Shown: in pieces, positions 27,700 through 36,549 of the stretch
How the letters are laid out: the number at the start of each line of letters is the position of its first letter
Position numbering within the stretch: the stretch's first letter is position 1
DNA from: Nostoc carneum NIES-2107
Lineage (GTDB): Bacteria; Cyanobacteriota; Cyanobacteriia; Cyanobacteriales; Nostocaceae
NCBI GenBank assembly: GCA_002368155.1
Contig: AP018180.1
Coordinates: forward strand, 5,417,007 to 5,481,006
DNA: 64,000 nt
Direction of reading: 5' to 3'
The notes under the pieces: model-generated
Seen by the model: the letters and a program-made list of their open reading frames with translations, nothing else
Told to the model about the DNA's origin: nothing
Database searches by the model: none
Translations under genes and position numbers: made by a program

Positions 27700-27812
27700 A
27701 ATTCTTTGTAAGGGCACGGCACCAGTAAGATATTTGATATGCCAAAAGATTTCGGATGCCGTGCCCCTACCCATCTGTCGCGTTCTTTTTTCAAAATTGT
27801 ATAAGTGCCATT
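27700..27812. repeat. Palindromic element with internal core, copy A
   Basis: Inverted 10-mers GGGCACGGCA (27712-27721) and TGCCGTGCCC (27757-27766) enclose a 35-nt core beginning CCAGTAAGATA. The left flank contains CTTTGTAA; the right flank contains CTGTCGCGTTCTTTTTTCAAAA. Compared with copy C at 52084-52182, the core is inverted relative to the flanks. Confidence 0.75.
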
Positions 27813-27847
27813 CCACCCTACTAGTTCAACACACAAATATTGACAGA

Positions 27848-27912
27848 TGTAGATTGGGAAAAGGGCAAAGGGGAAGGGTTTAAAACCTTTACCCTTTTCC
27901 CCTTACCCTTTA
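27848..27912 (-). terminator. GGGGAAGGG/CCCTTTTCCCC hairpin downstream of pfkA
   Basis: An A/G-rich arm (AAAGGGGAAGGGTTT) pairs with AACCTTTACCCTTTTCCCC, 60-120 nt beyond the pfkA stop on the minus strand. Similar purine-pyrimidine hairpins occur at 46026-46060 and 53397-53424. Confidence 0.45.
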
Positions 27913-27970
27913 CCCCACCTGTCAAAACAACATTGGTAGACTACTACTTAATATTTACTTGATACTGGGT

Positions 27971-29050
27971 TTAATCTCCCAAATAAATACCTAAACCACG
28001 CGCAGTTTTCACTAAAGTATCTTCTGGATTGACGGCGCGATATTGAGCGATCGCCTCCGCAATTGGTATAGTAAAAACTTGGCGATTTTGCCAGGCAACC
28101 ATGTGATCGTATTTACCTTCATCGATGAGATTGACCGCAGCTACGCCAAAGGCAGCTGCTACTAAGCGGTCTAGTGGTGAAGCTGTTCCACCTCGTTGAA
28201 GGTGTCCTAAAACTGTAACGCGTGTTTCTGCACCAATGCGATCGCTAATTTGATCGGCTAAGTATTGGCCTATACCACCATAGCGAGATTCTCCGGCACG
28301 ATTGGTCAGTCTCACACATTCACCATCTTGAGTCCGAACTGCTTCGGAAACAATAATTAAACAGTAGTTTTTGCCTTGTTCTTGGCGGTGTTTAATTTTG
28401 TAGCAAATCTGATCCATATCGTAGGGAATTTCGGGAATTAAAATTACATCTGCTCCCCCAGCAATTCCCGCAGCAATCGCAATGTGTCCGGCATCACGTC
28501 CCATGACTTCTAAAATTATCACTCGACTGTGAGACGCGGCGGTGAAATGTAACCTATCCAGTGCTTCTGTAGCAATATTTACTGCTGTATCAAAACCTAC
28601 GGCGTGTTCGGTAATGCCAATATCATTATCAATGGTTTTGGGAATCCCGACTAAATTAATCCCGCCTTGTTGTGCCAAACGCCGCAGAATCGCCAAGCTA
28701 CCATCACCACCAATGCCAATCAAAGCATCTAAACCGAGTTGATGGTAACCTGCAATGATGTCTTCGGAGCGATCGCATAAACTACCATCAGGCATCGGAA
28801 ATGCAAATGGATCGCCTTTATTTGTGGTTCCTAACATTGTGCCACCAGCAGTTAACAGTGGGTCAACTTGGTCAATTTCTAGTTTTGTATATTCGGGTGG
28901 ACGCGCCATCAATCCTACAGTTGCTTGGCGAATTCCCAATACTTCCCAACCTTTTCCCGAAGCACAATGAACTACAGATCTGATCGCTGCATTCAAACCA
29001 GAACAATCTCCTCCACTGGTAAGAATGCCAATCCGCTTAGATTTCCCCAT
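27971..29050 (-). CDS. pfkA: ATP-dependent 6-phosphofructokinase
   Basis: A 359-residue PFK. The ATP-binding segment is ILTSGGDCSGLNAAIR at the N-terminus, followed by the GGDGS motif in LIGIGGDGSLAILRR (Gly, not Asp, after GGD, indicating ATP rather than pyrophosphate). The catalytic segment is PKTIDNDIGITEHAVGFDTA, with substrate loops VIILEVMGRDAGHIA and VTVLGHLQRGGTASPLDR. It phosphorylates fructose-6-phosphate in glycolysis. It is slightly longer than the 320-residue bacterial form, as in other cyanobacterial PFKs. ATG 29050 is chosen; the frame extends to a TTG at 29071 but lacks support there. It is monocistronic. Confidence 0.92.
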   Translation of the reverse strand: MGKSKRIGILTSGGDCSGLNAAIRSVVHCASGKGWEVLGIRQATVGLMARPPEYTKLEIDQVDPLLTAGGTMLGTTNKGDPFAFPMPDGSLCDRSEDIIAGYHQLGLDALIGIGGDGSLAILRRLAQQGGINLVGIPKTIDNDIGITEHAVGFDTAVNIATEALDRLHFTAASHSRVIILEVMGRDAGHIAIAAGIAGGADVILIPEIPYDMDQICYKIKHRQEQGKNYCLIIVSEAVRTQDGECVRLTNRAGESRYGGIGQYLADQISDRIGAETRVTVLGHLQRGGTASPLDRLVAAAFGVAAVNLIDEGKYDHMVAWQNRQVFTIPIAEAIAQYRAVNPEDTLVKTARGLGIYLGD

Positions 29051-29420
29051 ATTTTTTTGTTTTTCCAACAAGAAATCAGTAAGTCAGCAAGAATATTTCA
29101 AGGTTAAGGAAATTAAAATTTAGCAATTTTAAGTGCATTTGCTTATTGCATAATGCATCTAATTCTACTCCTACAAATCTTCTTATCAACTTACCCGTAT
29201 TTAGTAGATTAAACTATCTGGTAACACAAAAATCAGATTATTTTTAAAAGCAATTAATTAAGGGAATCCAAGCGAAATATGTAAAGCTTTGTATGAGATG
29301 ATTCTCAGTTTTTTACTTTTTTATATTTTTCTTAATAAGAAAATTTCAATGTATTAAATCATTAATCGGGTGTTGGTGCGTTGCGCTGCGCGACAACACA
29401 CCCTTGTATATTAAAAAGAG
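29051..29420. other. Intergenic stretch upstream of the IS110 element
   Basis: AT-rich pfkA leader, ending in a GGTGCGTTGCGC...GCGACAACACACC palindrome at about 29374-29402. That palindrome is a relative of the GGTGCGTTACGG dispersed repeat. No gene was recognised. Confidence 0.5.
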
Positions 29421-29424
29421 TAGT

Positions 29425-29624
29425 AGACCGTCACACCCTAGGTCAATTAAGACCGCTTCGTAGCATGGGTCACTACAACAATCTCCATGACAGAACTCGA
29501 ACAGTCGCCAGGGGCAAAACTTGAATTACTGAGATTTAAAGTATACAGCCCGTATCGGGCAAGGATGAGTGAAATCAAGGGGATGTTAATCTACCAATAT
29601 CTACAGAATCTGTGAGAATCAAAC
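29425..29624 (+). ncRNA. Candidate bridge RNA region of the IS110 element
   Basis: About 200 nt of non-coding sequence directly precedes the IS110 recombinase. It includes a perfect hairpin GCCCG-TAT-CGGGC (29548-29560) and several GACC/GGTC-type short pairings near 29427-29485. IS110-group elements are known to transcribe a bridge RNA from the non-coding end next to the recombinase gene. Position and length fit, but I could not delimit the element ends or fold the RNA, so this is an inference. Confidence 0.35.
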
Positions 29625-30587
29625 ATGGAAAATATTGGTCAATGGGTAGGCATTGATGTGAGTAAAGCCACTCTAGATGTTTATATCCGTCCAATGGGTA
29701 AAGCCATGAAAGTGGCAAACACAGAAATGGAAATATCAACTCTTGTAGAGCAACTCAAATCCTACGATTTAAAGTTGATTGTACTGGAAGCAACTGGAGG
29801 TTTAGAAACAGAATTAATTATTCAATTACAGGCAGGACTTTTACCAGTAGCATTAATCAATCCGCGACAAGGACGAAATTTTGCCAAAGCTACGGGTAGA
29901 CTGGCGAAAACAGATGCCATTGATGCACAAATTCTGGCACATTTTGGGGAAGCAATGAAACCCCAATTGTTAGCAATTGAATCAGAATCAGCGCGTCAAT
30001 TATCAGAACTAATTAGTCGTAGAAGACAATTAGTTGAGATGCAGACTGCTGAAAAAAATCGCCGTACTCGAGCTCGTGGTAAAGCTTTAGCAGATATTGA
30101 GACGCATATTGATTACCTTGATCAACGTTTGAAACAACTTAATCAAGAAATTGAAGAATTGACCGAAAACAATCAACAATGGATTGATAAAGTCAATTTA
30201 CTCAAAACTACTCCTGGAATTGGTCAAGTTATTTCTACAACTCTAGTTTCTGATTTACCAGAACTAGGAAAGCTCACTGCTAAACAAATCTCTCGCTTAG
30301 TAGGAGTTGCACCAATTAATCATGATAGTGGGCAACATAAAGGTAAGCGAATGATTAATGGTGGTCGTGCCCATGTTCGAGCAACTCTTTATATGGGTGC
30401 TGTGGTTGCAATGCGTCATAATCCCGTGATTAAAGCTTTTTACGAGCGCCTTGTTGAGCGTGGTAAATCCAAAAAACTTGCTCTAACTGCTTGTGTGCGT
30501 AAAATGTTAGTCATTTTAAATGCAATGGTTCGAGATAATTTGCCTTGGCGTATTTGTGACAACTGTCACACAATTGCTCCCGTTTAG
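29625..30587 (+). CDS. IS110-family RuvC-like/Tnp20 transposase (recombinase)
   Basis: A 320-residue recombinase. The N-terminal RuvC-like DEDD domain shows VGIDVSKATLDVYI, VLEATGGLE and KTDAIDAQILA. A coiled-coil linker (about 150-190) follows. The C-terminal Tnp20 domain is TTPGIGQVISTTLVSDLPELG through GVAPINHDSGQHKGKRMI, whose Ser is the candidate nucleophile. It catalyses RNA-guided recombination in characterised relatives. The frame is intact, suggesting a functional element. No terminal inverted repeats are expected in the IS110 group and none were found; exact ends are undetermined. Confidence 0.9.
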   Translation: MENIGQWVGIDVSKATLDVYIRPMGKAMKVANTEMEISTLVEQLKSYDLKLIVLEATGGLETELIIQLQAGLLPVALINPRQGRNFAKATGRLAKTDAIDAQILAHFGEAMKPQLLAIESESARQLSELISRRRQLVEMQTAEKNRRTRARGKALADIETHIDYLDQRLKQLNQEIEELTENNQQWIDKVNLLKTTPGIGQVISTTLVSDLPELGKLTAKQISRLVGVAPINHDSGQHKGKRMINGGRAHVRATLYMGAVVAMRHNPVIKAFYERLVERGKSKKLALTACVRKMLVILNAMVRDNLPWRICDNCHTIAPV

Positions 30588-30688
30588 CCATAACGACTTT
30601 TTATACTCTTAATTAGTCTCCCCCGTGAGCGATCGCTCTGTCCGGGATAAATTTTTCATGCTCTTTTTTGTCCACACGAGAAATCCAG

Positions 30689-30813
30689 CAACTGGGGAAG
30701 ATTCAGCGGCGAAGCGGAGTGGCTGGTGCGGGCTGCGACCATCTTGACTACTAGCCACAAGTCCTTTTGCCCGTACCAGCCACCGCTGAATCTAGCGCAG
30801 CGTTCCCCAGTTG
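30689..30813. repeat. Long imperfect hairpin (about 125 bp)
   Basis: CAACTGGGGAA (30689-30699), ATTCAGCGG and GTGGCTGGTGCGGG on the left pair with CCCGTACCAGCCAC, CGCTGAAT and TTCCCCAGTTG on the right. Small internal loops contain GCGAAGC and TAGCGCAGC. It has the form of a non-autonomous mobile repeat. It lies between the IS110 recombinase and the 3' end of hen1, a 292-bp gap that otherwise holds nothing. Confidence 0.6.
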
Positions 30814-30879
30814 CGTCAATCTTCCTAGTTGCAGTTTTTTGTTTGCGATCGCTTGACATTCAAGACAGTCGCTACTTAG

Positions 30880-32268
30880 CTACGAATTACGTCGAAATAT
30901 TGCCATTTGTGTAGGTGAACCAACCTCTATATCTTCCATTCCTATCCCTTGAAATTCCACAACATAGCTAAATCTTTCTGCTGTTTGCTTTGCCCAGTTT
31001 GTAAATTCCAACCTTGTCCATTCAAAGCGATGGTCTTTATGTCGCAATTTACCAGCAGGGAGGTTATCAAACTTAGCGTTATACTCAATATTTGGCGTTG
31101 TGACTATGATTGTTTGCACTTCTGCAAATTCAAATAAAACTCGCTCAAATGCTCCTAATCGAGGTAAATCTAGATGTTCAATTACTTCAATTACTGTCGC
31201 CGCGTCATACCCTTTGAGGCGTTTATCTTGATAGGTAAGTGCGCCTTGAATTAGTTGTAAACGTTCCCATTGATTGCGAGGTAAGCGTAGACGATCTAAT
31301 CTTTCTTGAGCAATTTCTAAAGACCTATAGGAAACATCTAAACCTGTAATTTGAGCAAAATAACTATCTTTAAGTAATAATTTGAGCAAATTTCCTTGTC
31401 CGCAACCTAAATCAATTACTCGCTTGGCATTATTTTGCTTTAAAGCTGCAATCACCGCATTCATCCGCTGCTGATTTAAGCTAATGGGCTTTTCTACCGC
31501 TGCTTCTTCCTCAGCATGGCTTTCTTCCGCGCTATCGGGGTCGGGATTGTCTTCTTCGGCTAATTGCGCTAAAGCTTCGCGAGTTAAGCGCTGTTGACGT
31601 TTGAGGTAACGGTTAGTAATTTGCGATCGCGCAGGATGTTGATTTAACCAACCTTCACCATGACGCAGTAATTTTTCAATTTCGTCATCGCCTACCCAAT
31701 AGTGTTTATCGTCATCCAATACAGGAATTAACACATATAGATGACTCAATAAATCGCTCAGAGTTAGGGTGTGCTGTAGTTCGACTGTAAAATATTTGCT
31801 GGCTCCCCAATCAGGAAATTCCTCATCTAAGCTGTGTCCTTGGGCACTAACTGTATAACCTAATGGCTCAAACAGTTCTCGCAGAAAACCTTCACCACCG
31901 CGACAGGGTAAGACAGAGATTTTGGCGATTAGAGGAATGGGAGTTTGCGCTAATTCGGGTTTATCTTTACAGCGACCTGCTAAAGCTGTGCTAAATACTT
32001 GCGCGATCGCTACACTTAAAAATGAAGAAGCAACATAAGGGCGATCGCTCACATACTGTTCTAACCTAGCACCTTTGCCCCGCACTAACTTAACTGGATC
32101 GACATCCAACAGCAACGCTGCTGTACAGCGTTCTGGCTGCGCTTGGGGGTAGAAAACATGGGCTTCTCCAAAGGACAGAGAAAAAGATTGACAGCGGTCT
32201 GGGTGTTTATGCAGTAAGTAGCCTAACTCTGTTGCTGGGGAATGTGTGGTGGCGATCGTTAGCAGCAT
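30880..32268 (-). CDS. hen1: 3' terminal RNA ribose 2'-O-methyltransferase Hen1
   Basis: A 462-residue bacterial Hen1. The N-terminal ligase-activating region (about 1-235) starts MLLTIATTHSPATELGYLLHKHP and includes LLDVDPVKLVRGKG. An acidic linker (about 245-265, EEDNPDPDSAEESHAEEE) follows. The SAM methyltransferase domain has VIDLGCGQGNLL near residue 286, the metal motif EVIEHLD, and RHKDHRFEWTRLEF with its His pair. It methylates the 2'-OH of the 3'-terminal nucleotide at the broken end before Pnkp ligation, protecting repaired RNA. Pnkp is usually encoded beside it; none is seen within this window. Confidence 0.92.
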   Translation of the reverse strand: MLLTIATTHSPATELGYLLHKHPDRCQSFSLSFGEAHVFYPQAQPERCTAALLLDVDPVKLVRGKGARLEQYVSDRPYVASSFLSVAIAQVFSTALAGRCKDKPELAQTPIPLIAKISVLPCRGGEGFLRELFEPLGYTVSAQGHSLDEEFPDWGASKYFTVELQHTLTLSDLLSHLYVLIPVLDDDKHYWVGDDEIEKLLRHGEGWLNQHPARSQITNRYLKRQQRLTREALAQLAEEDNPDPDSAEESHAEEEAAVEKPISLNQQRMNAVIAALKQNNAKRVIDLGCGQGNLLKLLLKDSYFAQITGLDVSYRSLEIAQERLDRLRLPRNQWERLQLIQGALTYQDKRLKGYDAATVIEVIEHLDLPRLGAFERVLFEFAEVQTIIVTTPNIEYNAKFDNLPAGKLRHKDHRFEWTRLEFTNWAKQTAERFSYVVEFQGIGMEDIEVGSPTQMAIFRRNS

Positions 32269-32498
32269 TCACTTTTAAAAGCTTTAGTATAGGGATATTT
32301 ATTGATGAATAGCTTTTGAAGTTAGTAGATGCATTGATTTTTTACAATATGTGACAAAAGTAATATTATTCACAAACTACCTACATAAAAGGAAATCTTT
32401 ATCTTATTCTTAATGTTATTTTGCTATAACTATACTTATTACTATTAATACAGCAACCACAGATTTTAAACTGATATTAAATGTTGAGGCATCTACCT

Positions 32499-32936
32499 AT
32501 GAAATATGTTCTCTTAATTTTCTTAGTTTTGATGGGTGCGATCGCAGGCACTAAAAATGCCTATGCTCAACAGGAAAATTTAATGCCAACAATGACTGAA
32601 CCGGGTAATTTCACTGTTGTAGAACCTGTGACAGATGTACCCAATCAAGCAGTGAATCTGATTACAGAAGCGGCAACAATTAATAATAAATGGCAGAATG
32701 TGATTATTCAACCAAATAATAGTTTACTCCCAACTAATAATAGAATTACTCGAATTGAAGAGCAAGGATGTCAAAAAGTCAATCCTTTAGATTTCTTGAA
32801 AGATCCAGCGGCTGCGTTTGCAAAATGTCAACAGCCAAACAATAATCCCACACCTCGCAATAGCAGCGAACCAATAGAATATTTAAAAGTGCCTAAACTT
32901 GATTCTGGTTTGAGTGTAACTGTGACGCAATTTTAA
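32499..32936 (+). CDS. Secreted protein of unknown function
   Basis: A 145-residue protein with a clear signal peptide (KYVLLIFLVLMGAIAGTKNAYAQ) and a mature part rich in Asn, Thr and Pro. Two Cys occur in EEQGCQKVNPLDFLKDPAAAFAKCQQP, a spacing suggesting a disulfide. I do not recognise a family beyond cyanobacterial hypothetical proteins. ATG 32499 is chosen because GAGG lies 11 nt upstream; an ATG 18 nt earlier has no ribosome site. It is transcribed divergently from hen1. TAATTCG heptamers follow directly after the stop. Confidence 0.6.
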   Translation: MKYVLLIFLVLMGAIAGTKNAYAQQENLMPTMTEPGNFTVVEPVTDVPNQAVNLITEAATINNKWQNVIIQPNNSLLPTNNRITRIEEQGCQKVNPLDFLKDPAAAFAKCQQPNNNPTPRNSSEPIEYLKVPKLDSGLSVTVTQF

Positions 32937-33016
32937 TAATTCGTAATTCGTAATTCGTAATTCGCAATTCGCAATTATTTGTTGATGAAATCAACCGATG
33001 GGTGGGTAAACTCAAC

Positions 33017-34159
33017 TCATACTCTGTAGGCGTGAATTGAGTAAAAGCTGTTGTTAATCGCGCCTCCCATGAGTTTCATGAAGGTGTTGCGGAACGCTAC
33101 AGCGTAACGATTCTCTAGTTCGCCCATCTTCCCCGATCGCAAAGACTGTTCCACAATCGATTTAGTCCGCGTAAAGCGCTGTGACTCGTATTCTTGAAAA
33201 GCAGATGTGGGATTGGATTGTGTTTGTAAACACTTGGTAAGTACAACTGCGTCTTCTAATGCCATGCAAGCACCTTGCCCTAAGGTTGGTAGCATGGGGT
33301 GGGCTGCATCTCCTAGCAGTGTAATATTTTGCTTTCCCCAAGGACGAGAGGGAATGCGATCGTAGAGATCTGTTTTGAGGATATTGGGTTCATCTGTCGC
33401 CGCAATCAATTCTGGAATGGCGGGAAACCAATCTTGAAACATTACCTCTAGTTCTTTTTTGCGCCCCAGTGGTGAGTCAGGTTGTGCGGCTGGTGCTTTA
33501 GCTGCGGCGTACCAGTACATACGATTTTTACCCAACATCATCAAACCAAAGGCTTTACCTAAACCGAAAAACTCTCTGATATAGCCAGAACGGTACTCGC
33601 TGGGAATGTAATCTGTGAGTCCACGCCAGGTGGTAAAGTTGCGATAAATCGGTGGGTTATCACCCAATAGTAATGCTCTTACCCGCGATTTCAAACCATC
33701 AGCACCAATCAAAGCATCGCCTGTAACCGTTAAACCAGAGGCGAAATGAGCTTGAATTTTGTCTCCAGTTTGGTGGAAGCGCTCAAATATTTGCCCTAAA
33801 ACAAACTTTTCTTTTGGTACATTACCCCAAAGTAGCGCGTGTAAATCAGCACGATGGATTCCCAGAACTGGTAAATCGAATCGATCAACATTGACGTTGA
33901 CTAGTTCCTTACCACTTTGGGAATTAAATTGATAATTGGTGATGCAATTACCTACAAGAATCGCATCGTCTAACAAGCCTAAATTTTTCAATACATGGGT
34001 AGCATTTGCCCACAGTGCAATTCCTGCACCTACTTCGCGTAACTCCGAGGTGCGTTCGTATACAGTTACATCAAATCCAGCCTGATGCAGTGCTAAGGCT
34101 GTGGCTACGCCGCCAATCCCTCCGCCAATAATGATAATTTTCTGGGTTGTCTGCATCAT
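33017..34159 (-). CDS. FAD-dependent monooxygenase (aromatic hydroxylase / zeaxanthin epoxidase-like)
   Basis: A 380-residue flavoprotein. The Rossmann motif IIIIGGGIGGVATALALHQAG precedes the DG motif LIGADGLKSRVRALLLG and the GD motif DRIPSRPWGKQNITLLGDAAHPM. This order is that of class A FAD monooxygenases such as salicylate hydroxylase and zeaxanthin epoxidase. It uses NAD(P)H and oxygen; the substrate is not deducible. I start at the double ATG (34159). The frame runs further upstream only because it crosses the repeat tract at 34181-34262. It is the last gene of a minus-strand series after the cheY-like, CheC and hybrid kinase genes, but a repeat separates it. Confidence 0.85.
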   Translation of the reverse strand: MMQTTQKIIIIGGGIGGVATALALHQAGFDVTVYERTSELREVGAGIALWANATHVLKNLGLLDDAILVGNCITNYQFNSQSGKELVNVNVDRFDLPVLGIHRADLHALLWGNVPKEKFVLGQIFERFHQTGDKIQAHFASGLTVTGDALIGADGLKSRVRALLLGDNPPIYRNFTTWRGLTDYIPSEYRSGYIREFFGLGKAFGLMMLGKNRMYWYAAAKAPAAQPDSPLGRKKELEVMFQDWFPAIPELIAATDEPNILKTDLYDRIPSRPWGKQNITLLGDAAHPMLPTLGQGACMALEDAVVLTKCLQTQSNPTSAFQEYESQRFTRTKSIVEQSLRSGKMGELENRYAVAFRNTFMKLMGGAINNSFYSIHAYRV

Positions 34160-34180
34160 TTCTACTTTCCCTGAGTTGAG

Positions 34181-34262
34181 GAGACGCGATGAATCGCGTC
34201 TGTACAAGAGTCTCTTTTCTCCCCAGTCCCAATCCCCAATCCCCAGTCCCCAGTCCCCATTC
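34181..34262. repeat. Palindrome GAGACGCGATGAATCGCGTCT plus CCCCART heptamers
   Basis: The dispersed GAGACGCGAT-N2-ATCGCGTCT palindrome (about 34181-34203) is followed by CCCCART heptamers (about 34223-34258). The tract fills the gap between the FAD monooxygenase start and the stop of the hybrid kinase gene. Confidence 0.75.
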
Positions 34263-34266
34263 CCTA

Positions 34267-35880
34267 TCACCGTTTCACCAGCGCAACGATCGCAGCGATT
34301 AATTTTGACGGATCGGCGGGTTTAGCGATATGCATTTGAAATCCAGCCGCAAATACCTGTTGTTGTGTGGTTTCTGCGGCGTAGGCGGTGAGGGCGATCG
34401 CGGGAATTGCTTTTCCTTGCTGGGCTGGCATACTGCGGATTTTACGGATTAAGGCGTAGCCATCAACTTCTGGCATACCTAAGTCGCTTAATAATAAATC
34501 GGGTTTGGCTTGGGCGATCGCAATCAATGCTTCGTTGGCTGAGGCGGCGCTGGTAACAATTGCACCATGCTGTTCTAATAAAAAGGCGAGAAATTCTCTT
34601 GTATCCACATCATCGTCTACAACTAATACCTTAATTTCTGCTAATGGGGCATAAGGTACAGATAAGGAATAGGAATCTTGTGATAAATCGCTATCTCTGG
34701 CTGATAATCTCAGCGTTTTTGGCAAGGCGGGTAGAGAAACTGTAAATGTCGCGCCTTTATCTTCTCCGAGACTTTCTGCCCAAACTCTACCACCATGTAA
34801 TTCTACAAGTTGACGAACAATTGCTAAACCTAATCCTAATCCCCCCGATCTGCGGGTGATTGTACTATCAGCTTGGCGGAAATATTCAAATACATGGGGT
34901 AGAAAATCGGGACTAATACCTTTACCTGTATCGCTGACTTGAATTTCTACTTGCGAATCTATTTGTTGTAATTTAACTTCTATTTTTCCGCCAGTTGGGG
35001 TGAATTTGATGGCGTTAGAAAGCAAATTCCACACTACTTGTTGCAAGCGGCTACTATCACCTTTTACCTGTGCTACTTTGCAATCTAAATTGAGATGAAT
35101 TTGAATAGATTTGGCTTCTGCTGCTAATCTGACTGTTTCTAAAGCTGCTTCAATTGTGGCAGCTAGATTCACTGTTTCTAAATTTAAGCCGAGTTTACCT
35201 CGTAGGATGCGCGAAATATCTAATAAATCATCAATTAACTGCGCTTGTAATTCGGCGTTGCGTTCGATAGTTTCGACAGCGCGCAGGGTAGTTATTTCAT
35301 TTAAATTACGTTTTTTAAGTAACTTTGCCCATCCTAAAATCGGGTTGAGTGGCGATCGCAATTCATGAGAGACAATAGCCAGAAATTCATCTTTGATGCG
35401 GTTGGCGGCTTCGGCGGCTTCTTGCGATCGCTGGCGCGCTTCTGCTTCTGCTAATGCTTGATCGCGCACGTTTTTATATTCTTGAACACGGAAGGTGAGT
35501 TCGGTAACATCTTGAATGGAAAATAATGCATAAAACTCATCACCATCAGCTTCTACAGCAGTTACTGTGGTGTGCTGAATGCGATATTTTTCTTGGGGTA
35601 ACGGTACGGGAATAATATATTGATGTAATTGCGAAGAAAATATTGTCGGCGGGCCACCTTGAAAAATTTGCTCTAAGCGATGAATGTAGCGCGGTTGATT
35701 AAGATGGGAAAAATATTCCAGAATTGAATTACCTAAAATCCGACTGCGGGGAATTTGTGTCCATTCTTCTAAACTGCAATTCCAGAATAAAACACTGTAG
35801 TCTGACTGTAGAACAAAAGCTCCTAAAGTAATTTTATCTAGAAGGGCGAATTTTGCTTGAGCTTGTTCGATTCTATTCAT
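34267..35880 (-). CDS. PAS-domain hybrid sensor histidine kinase/response regulator
   Basis: A 537-residue soluble hybrid kinase. A PAS-like sensor domain (about 10-135, GAFVLQSDYSVLFWNCSLEEW) leads to a coiled coil and the H-box FLAIVSHELRSPLNPIL with His172. The ATPase domain has NLLSNAIKFTPTGG, DTGKGISPDF and GLGLGLAIVRQLVELHGG. The C-terminal receiver has phospho-acceptor Asp466 in LLLSDLGMPEVDGY. It has no transmembrane segment. It lies 56 nt after the CheC gene on the same strand, so it probably belongs to the cheY-CheC transcript and the adjacent chemosensory pathway. Confidence 0.92.
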   Translation of the reverse strand: MNRIEQAQAKFALLDKITLGAFVLQSDYSVLFWNCSLEEWTQIPRSRILGNSILEYFSHLNQPRYIHRLEQIFQGGPPTIFSSQLHQYIIPVPLPQEKYRIQHTTVTAVEADGDEFYALFSIQDVTELTFRVQEYKNVRDQALAEAEARQRSQEAAEAANRIKDEFLAIVSHELRSPLNPILGWAKLLKKRNLNEITTLRAVETIERNAELQAQLIDDLLDISRILRGKLGLNLETVNLAATIEAALETVRLAAEAKSIQIHLNLDCKVAQVKGDSSRLQQVVWNLLSNAIKFTPTGGKIEVKLQQIDSQVEIQVSDTGKGISPDFLPHVFEYFRQADSTITRRSGGLGLGLAIVRQLVELHGGRVWAESLGEDKGATFTVSLPALPKTLRLSARDSDLSQDSYSLSVPYAPLAEIKVLVVDDDVDTREFLAFLLEQHGAIVTSAASANEALIAIAQAKPDLLLSDLGMPEVDGYALIRKIRSMPAQQGKAIPAIALTAYAAETTQQQVFAAGFQMHIAKPADPSKLIAAIVALVKR

Positions 35881-35936
35881 ATAATCATCAGACTAAATTA
35901 AAAAATTTATAATATCTTTTGTCAGAATTTTTAGCT

Positions 35937-36542
35937 TCATGATACTCCTATCTCCTGATTAATTATTTGAATTAAGGTATCGAACGTATCTAATTCAAAT
36001 ATTAAAATGATATCTCCGATCAGTTCTAATTGTTCAATCGTAAATCTGGCTTGTGCTAGCAAAATTTTTGACTCGCTCACATTGGCAGATGCTAATAAAT
36101 TCTCAATTTTATCTTCTAAATAAACAGGTATTGTGTAACTCATGTGCTGTCTCAACACATTACCTATTGAACCCATTACCCCATTAATTACAATATTACC
36201 AATTTCGCTTAATGTGCCAATTTTAACTGCATCCAAGTCAGTTGAATCTGGGTTTTCACCAGTCAAAACTGCTACTAATGATGAGGCGCTGTCAGTTGGG
36301 AAAATCAAGCCAGCTGTACCATAAAAGGGGCCTGTAAAGCCAAGTCTCACAGCTGCTAAACTATCATCATGAAATCGTACAGCTAATTCTTCATAGGCAT
36401 CCGCAGCTGTTAATACCTTGACAAACGGAATTTCTAGACGAATGTGAGAGTTTACCATTTCATTGAGTAAACTTGCTGCCCTACCAACTCCAATATTAAT
36501 TAATTCTTGGAGGGCATCTAATTGTTCTGCTGTCACATTCAT
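35937..36542 (-). CDS. cheC: CheC-type chemotaxis phosphatase
   Basis: A 201-residue CheC/CheX/FliY-family protein with both active-site helices. The first reads DALQELINIGVGRAASLLNE and the second TLSEIGNIVINGVMGSIGN; each is followed by the expected Pro (RLEIP and YTIP). CheC dephosphorylates CheY-P and can bind CheD; no cheD is seen in the window. The start is ATG 36542, 8 nt after the end of the upstream cheY-like gene, with AAGGAA 11 nt before it. A longer frame would overlap that gene. The immediate neighbour supplies a likely CheY substrate. Confidence 0.85.
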   Translation of the reverse strand: MNVTAEQLDALQELINIGVGRAASLLNEMVNSHIRLEIPFVKVLTAADAYEELAVRFHDDSLAAVRLGFTGPFYGTAGLIFPTDSASSLVAVLTGENPDSTDLDAVKIGTLSEIGNIVINGVMGSIGNVLRQHMSYTIPVYLEDKIENLLASANVSESKILLAQARFTIEQLELIGDIILIFELDTFDTLIQIINQEIGVS

Positions 36543-36549
36543 CTTGGCT

